From contig CAIXMC010000437.1 of the NCBI GenBank assembly GCA_903920405.1, forward strand, positions 1 to 5,023: a stretch of 5,023 nucleotides of DNA, written 5' to 3'. The notes beneath the pieces are model-generated. The model searched no databases. It worked only from the letters and a program-made list of their open reading frames with translations, and was not told the origin of the DNA. The position numbers and the translations under genes are program-made. The stretch is from an uncultured beta proteobacterium (lineage in GTDB: Bacteria > Pseudomonadota > Gammaproteobacteria > Burkholderiales > Burkholderiaceae_C). Of this stretch, positions 4,969 through 5,023 are shown one piece after another. Every line of letters begins with the position of its first letter. Position 1 is the first letter of the stretch.

Positions 4969-5023
4969 ATGCCATTTTTTCCGTTGACAATCAGCCGCAG
5001 CGTGAAGCAAAGAACCCGTAGCC
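4969..5023 (+). CDS. Start of a further operon gene, cut by the window end
   Basis: AGGAGG at 4959-4964, the strongest ribosome-binding site in the window, precedes an ATG at 4969 by four bases. The frame is open for the 18 codons available (MPFFPLTISRSVKQRTRS) and runs off the end. The start lies 30 bases past the lipoprotein stop, in line with the spacing of the other operon genes. The visible residues contain no identifiable domain: a short hydrophobic beginning is followed by a basic stretch. It could be the cytoplasmic N-terminus of a membrane protein, but that is a guess. Confidence 0.6.
   Translation, partial: MPFFPLTISRSVKQRTRS

Noticed and set aside
5009..5023. Start of a further REP copy (GTAGCC at the last six bases, after AGAACC)
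   Set aside because: Only six bases match and they fall in the frame of the gene starting at 4969. It cannot be told from chance without downstream sequence.

Overview
The window reads as chromosomal DNA of a beta- or gammaproteobacterium, more likely a betaproteobacterium. The grounds are moderately high GC, Gram-negative Sec signal peptides, an OmpA-type peptidoglycan-binding protein, an outer-membrane-type lipobox, and repeated palindromes of the GTAGCCCGGATG / CAATCCGGG type found between genes in many such genomes. The species cannot be named from the sequence alone.

Layout. (1) Bases 1-226 hold the C-terminal end of an IS4-family (Tn5/IS50-like) transposase running in from outside the window. 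Its right end appears to abut the remnant of a REP palindrome. (2) Bases 227-377 hold that remnant, one intact REP copy (269-300), and a promoter-like region with a perfect TTGACA. (3) Bases 378-1880 encode a 500-residue exported caspase-like protease (His101/Cys153 dyad) with a C-terminal DUF1566/Lcl domain. (4) Bases 1881-2280 are a 400-base gap with four more REP copies in both orientations and a leader for the next unit. (5) From 2281 to the window end lies a tight same-strand series: an exported DUF4384-like protein (2281-2895), a second exported DUF4384-like protein (2937-3719), a short OmpA-family protein (3752-4360), a DUF4384 lipoprotein (4405-4938), and the first 18 codons of another gene (4969 onward). 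The gaps are 30-44 bases, each with a ribosome-binding site, so this is very probably one operon.

How the parts may work together. Every complete gene here encodes a protein with a Sec-type or lipoprotein signal, so all the products should act in the periplasm or at the outer membrane. The protease carries a lectin-like C-terminal domain that could sense or bind something. The OmpA domain would fix its protein to peptidoglycan, the lipoprotein would sit in a membrane, and the DUF4384-type domains, which in many bacteria are fused directly to caspase domains, would be supplied here as separate subunits. The most interesting reading is an uncharacterised envelope-located caspase (orthocaspase) system. 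The domain calls are strong; the idea that they form one system is inference.
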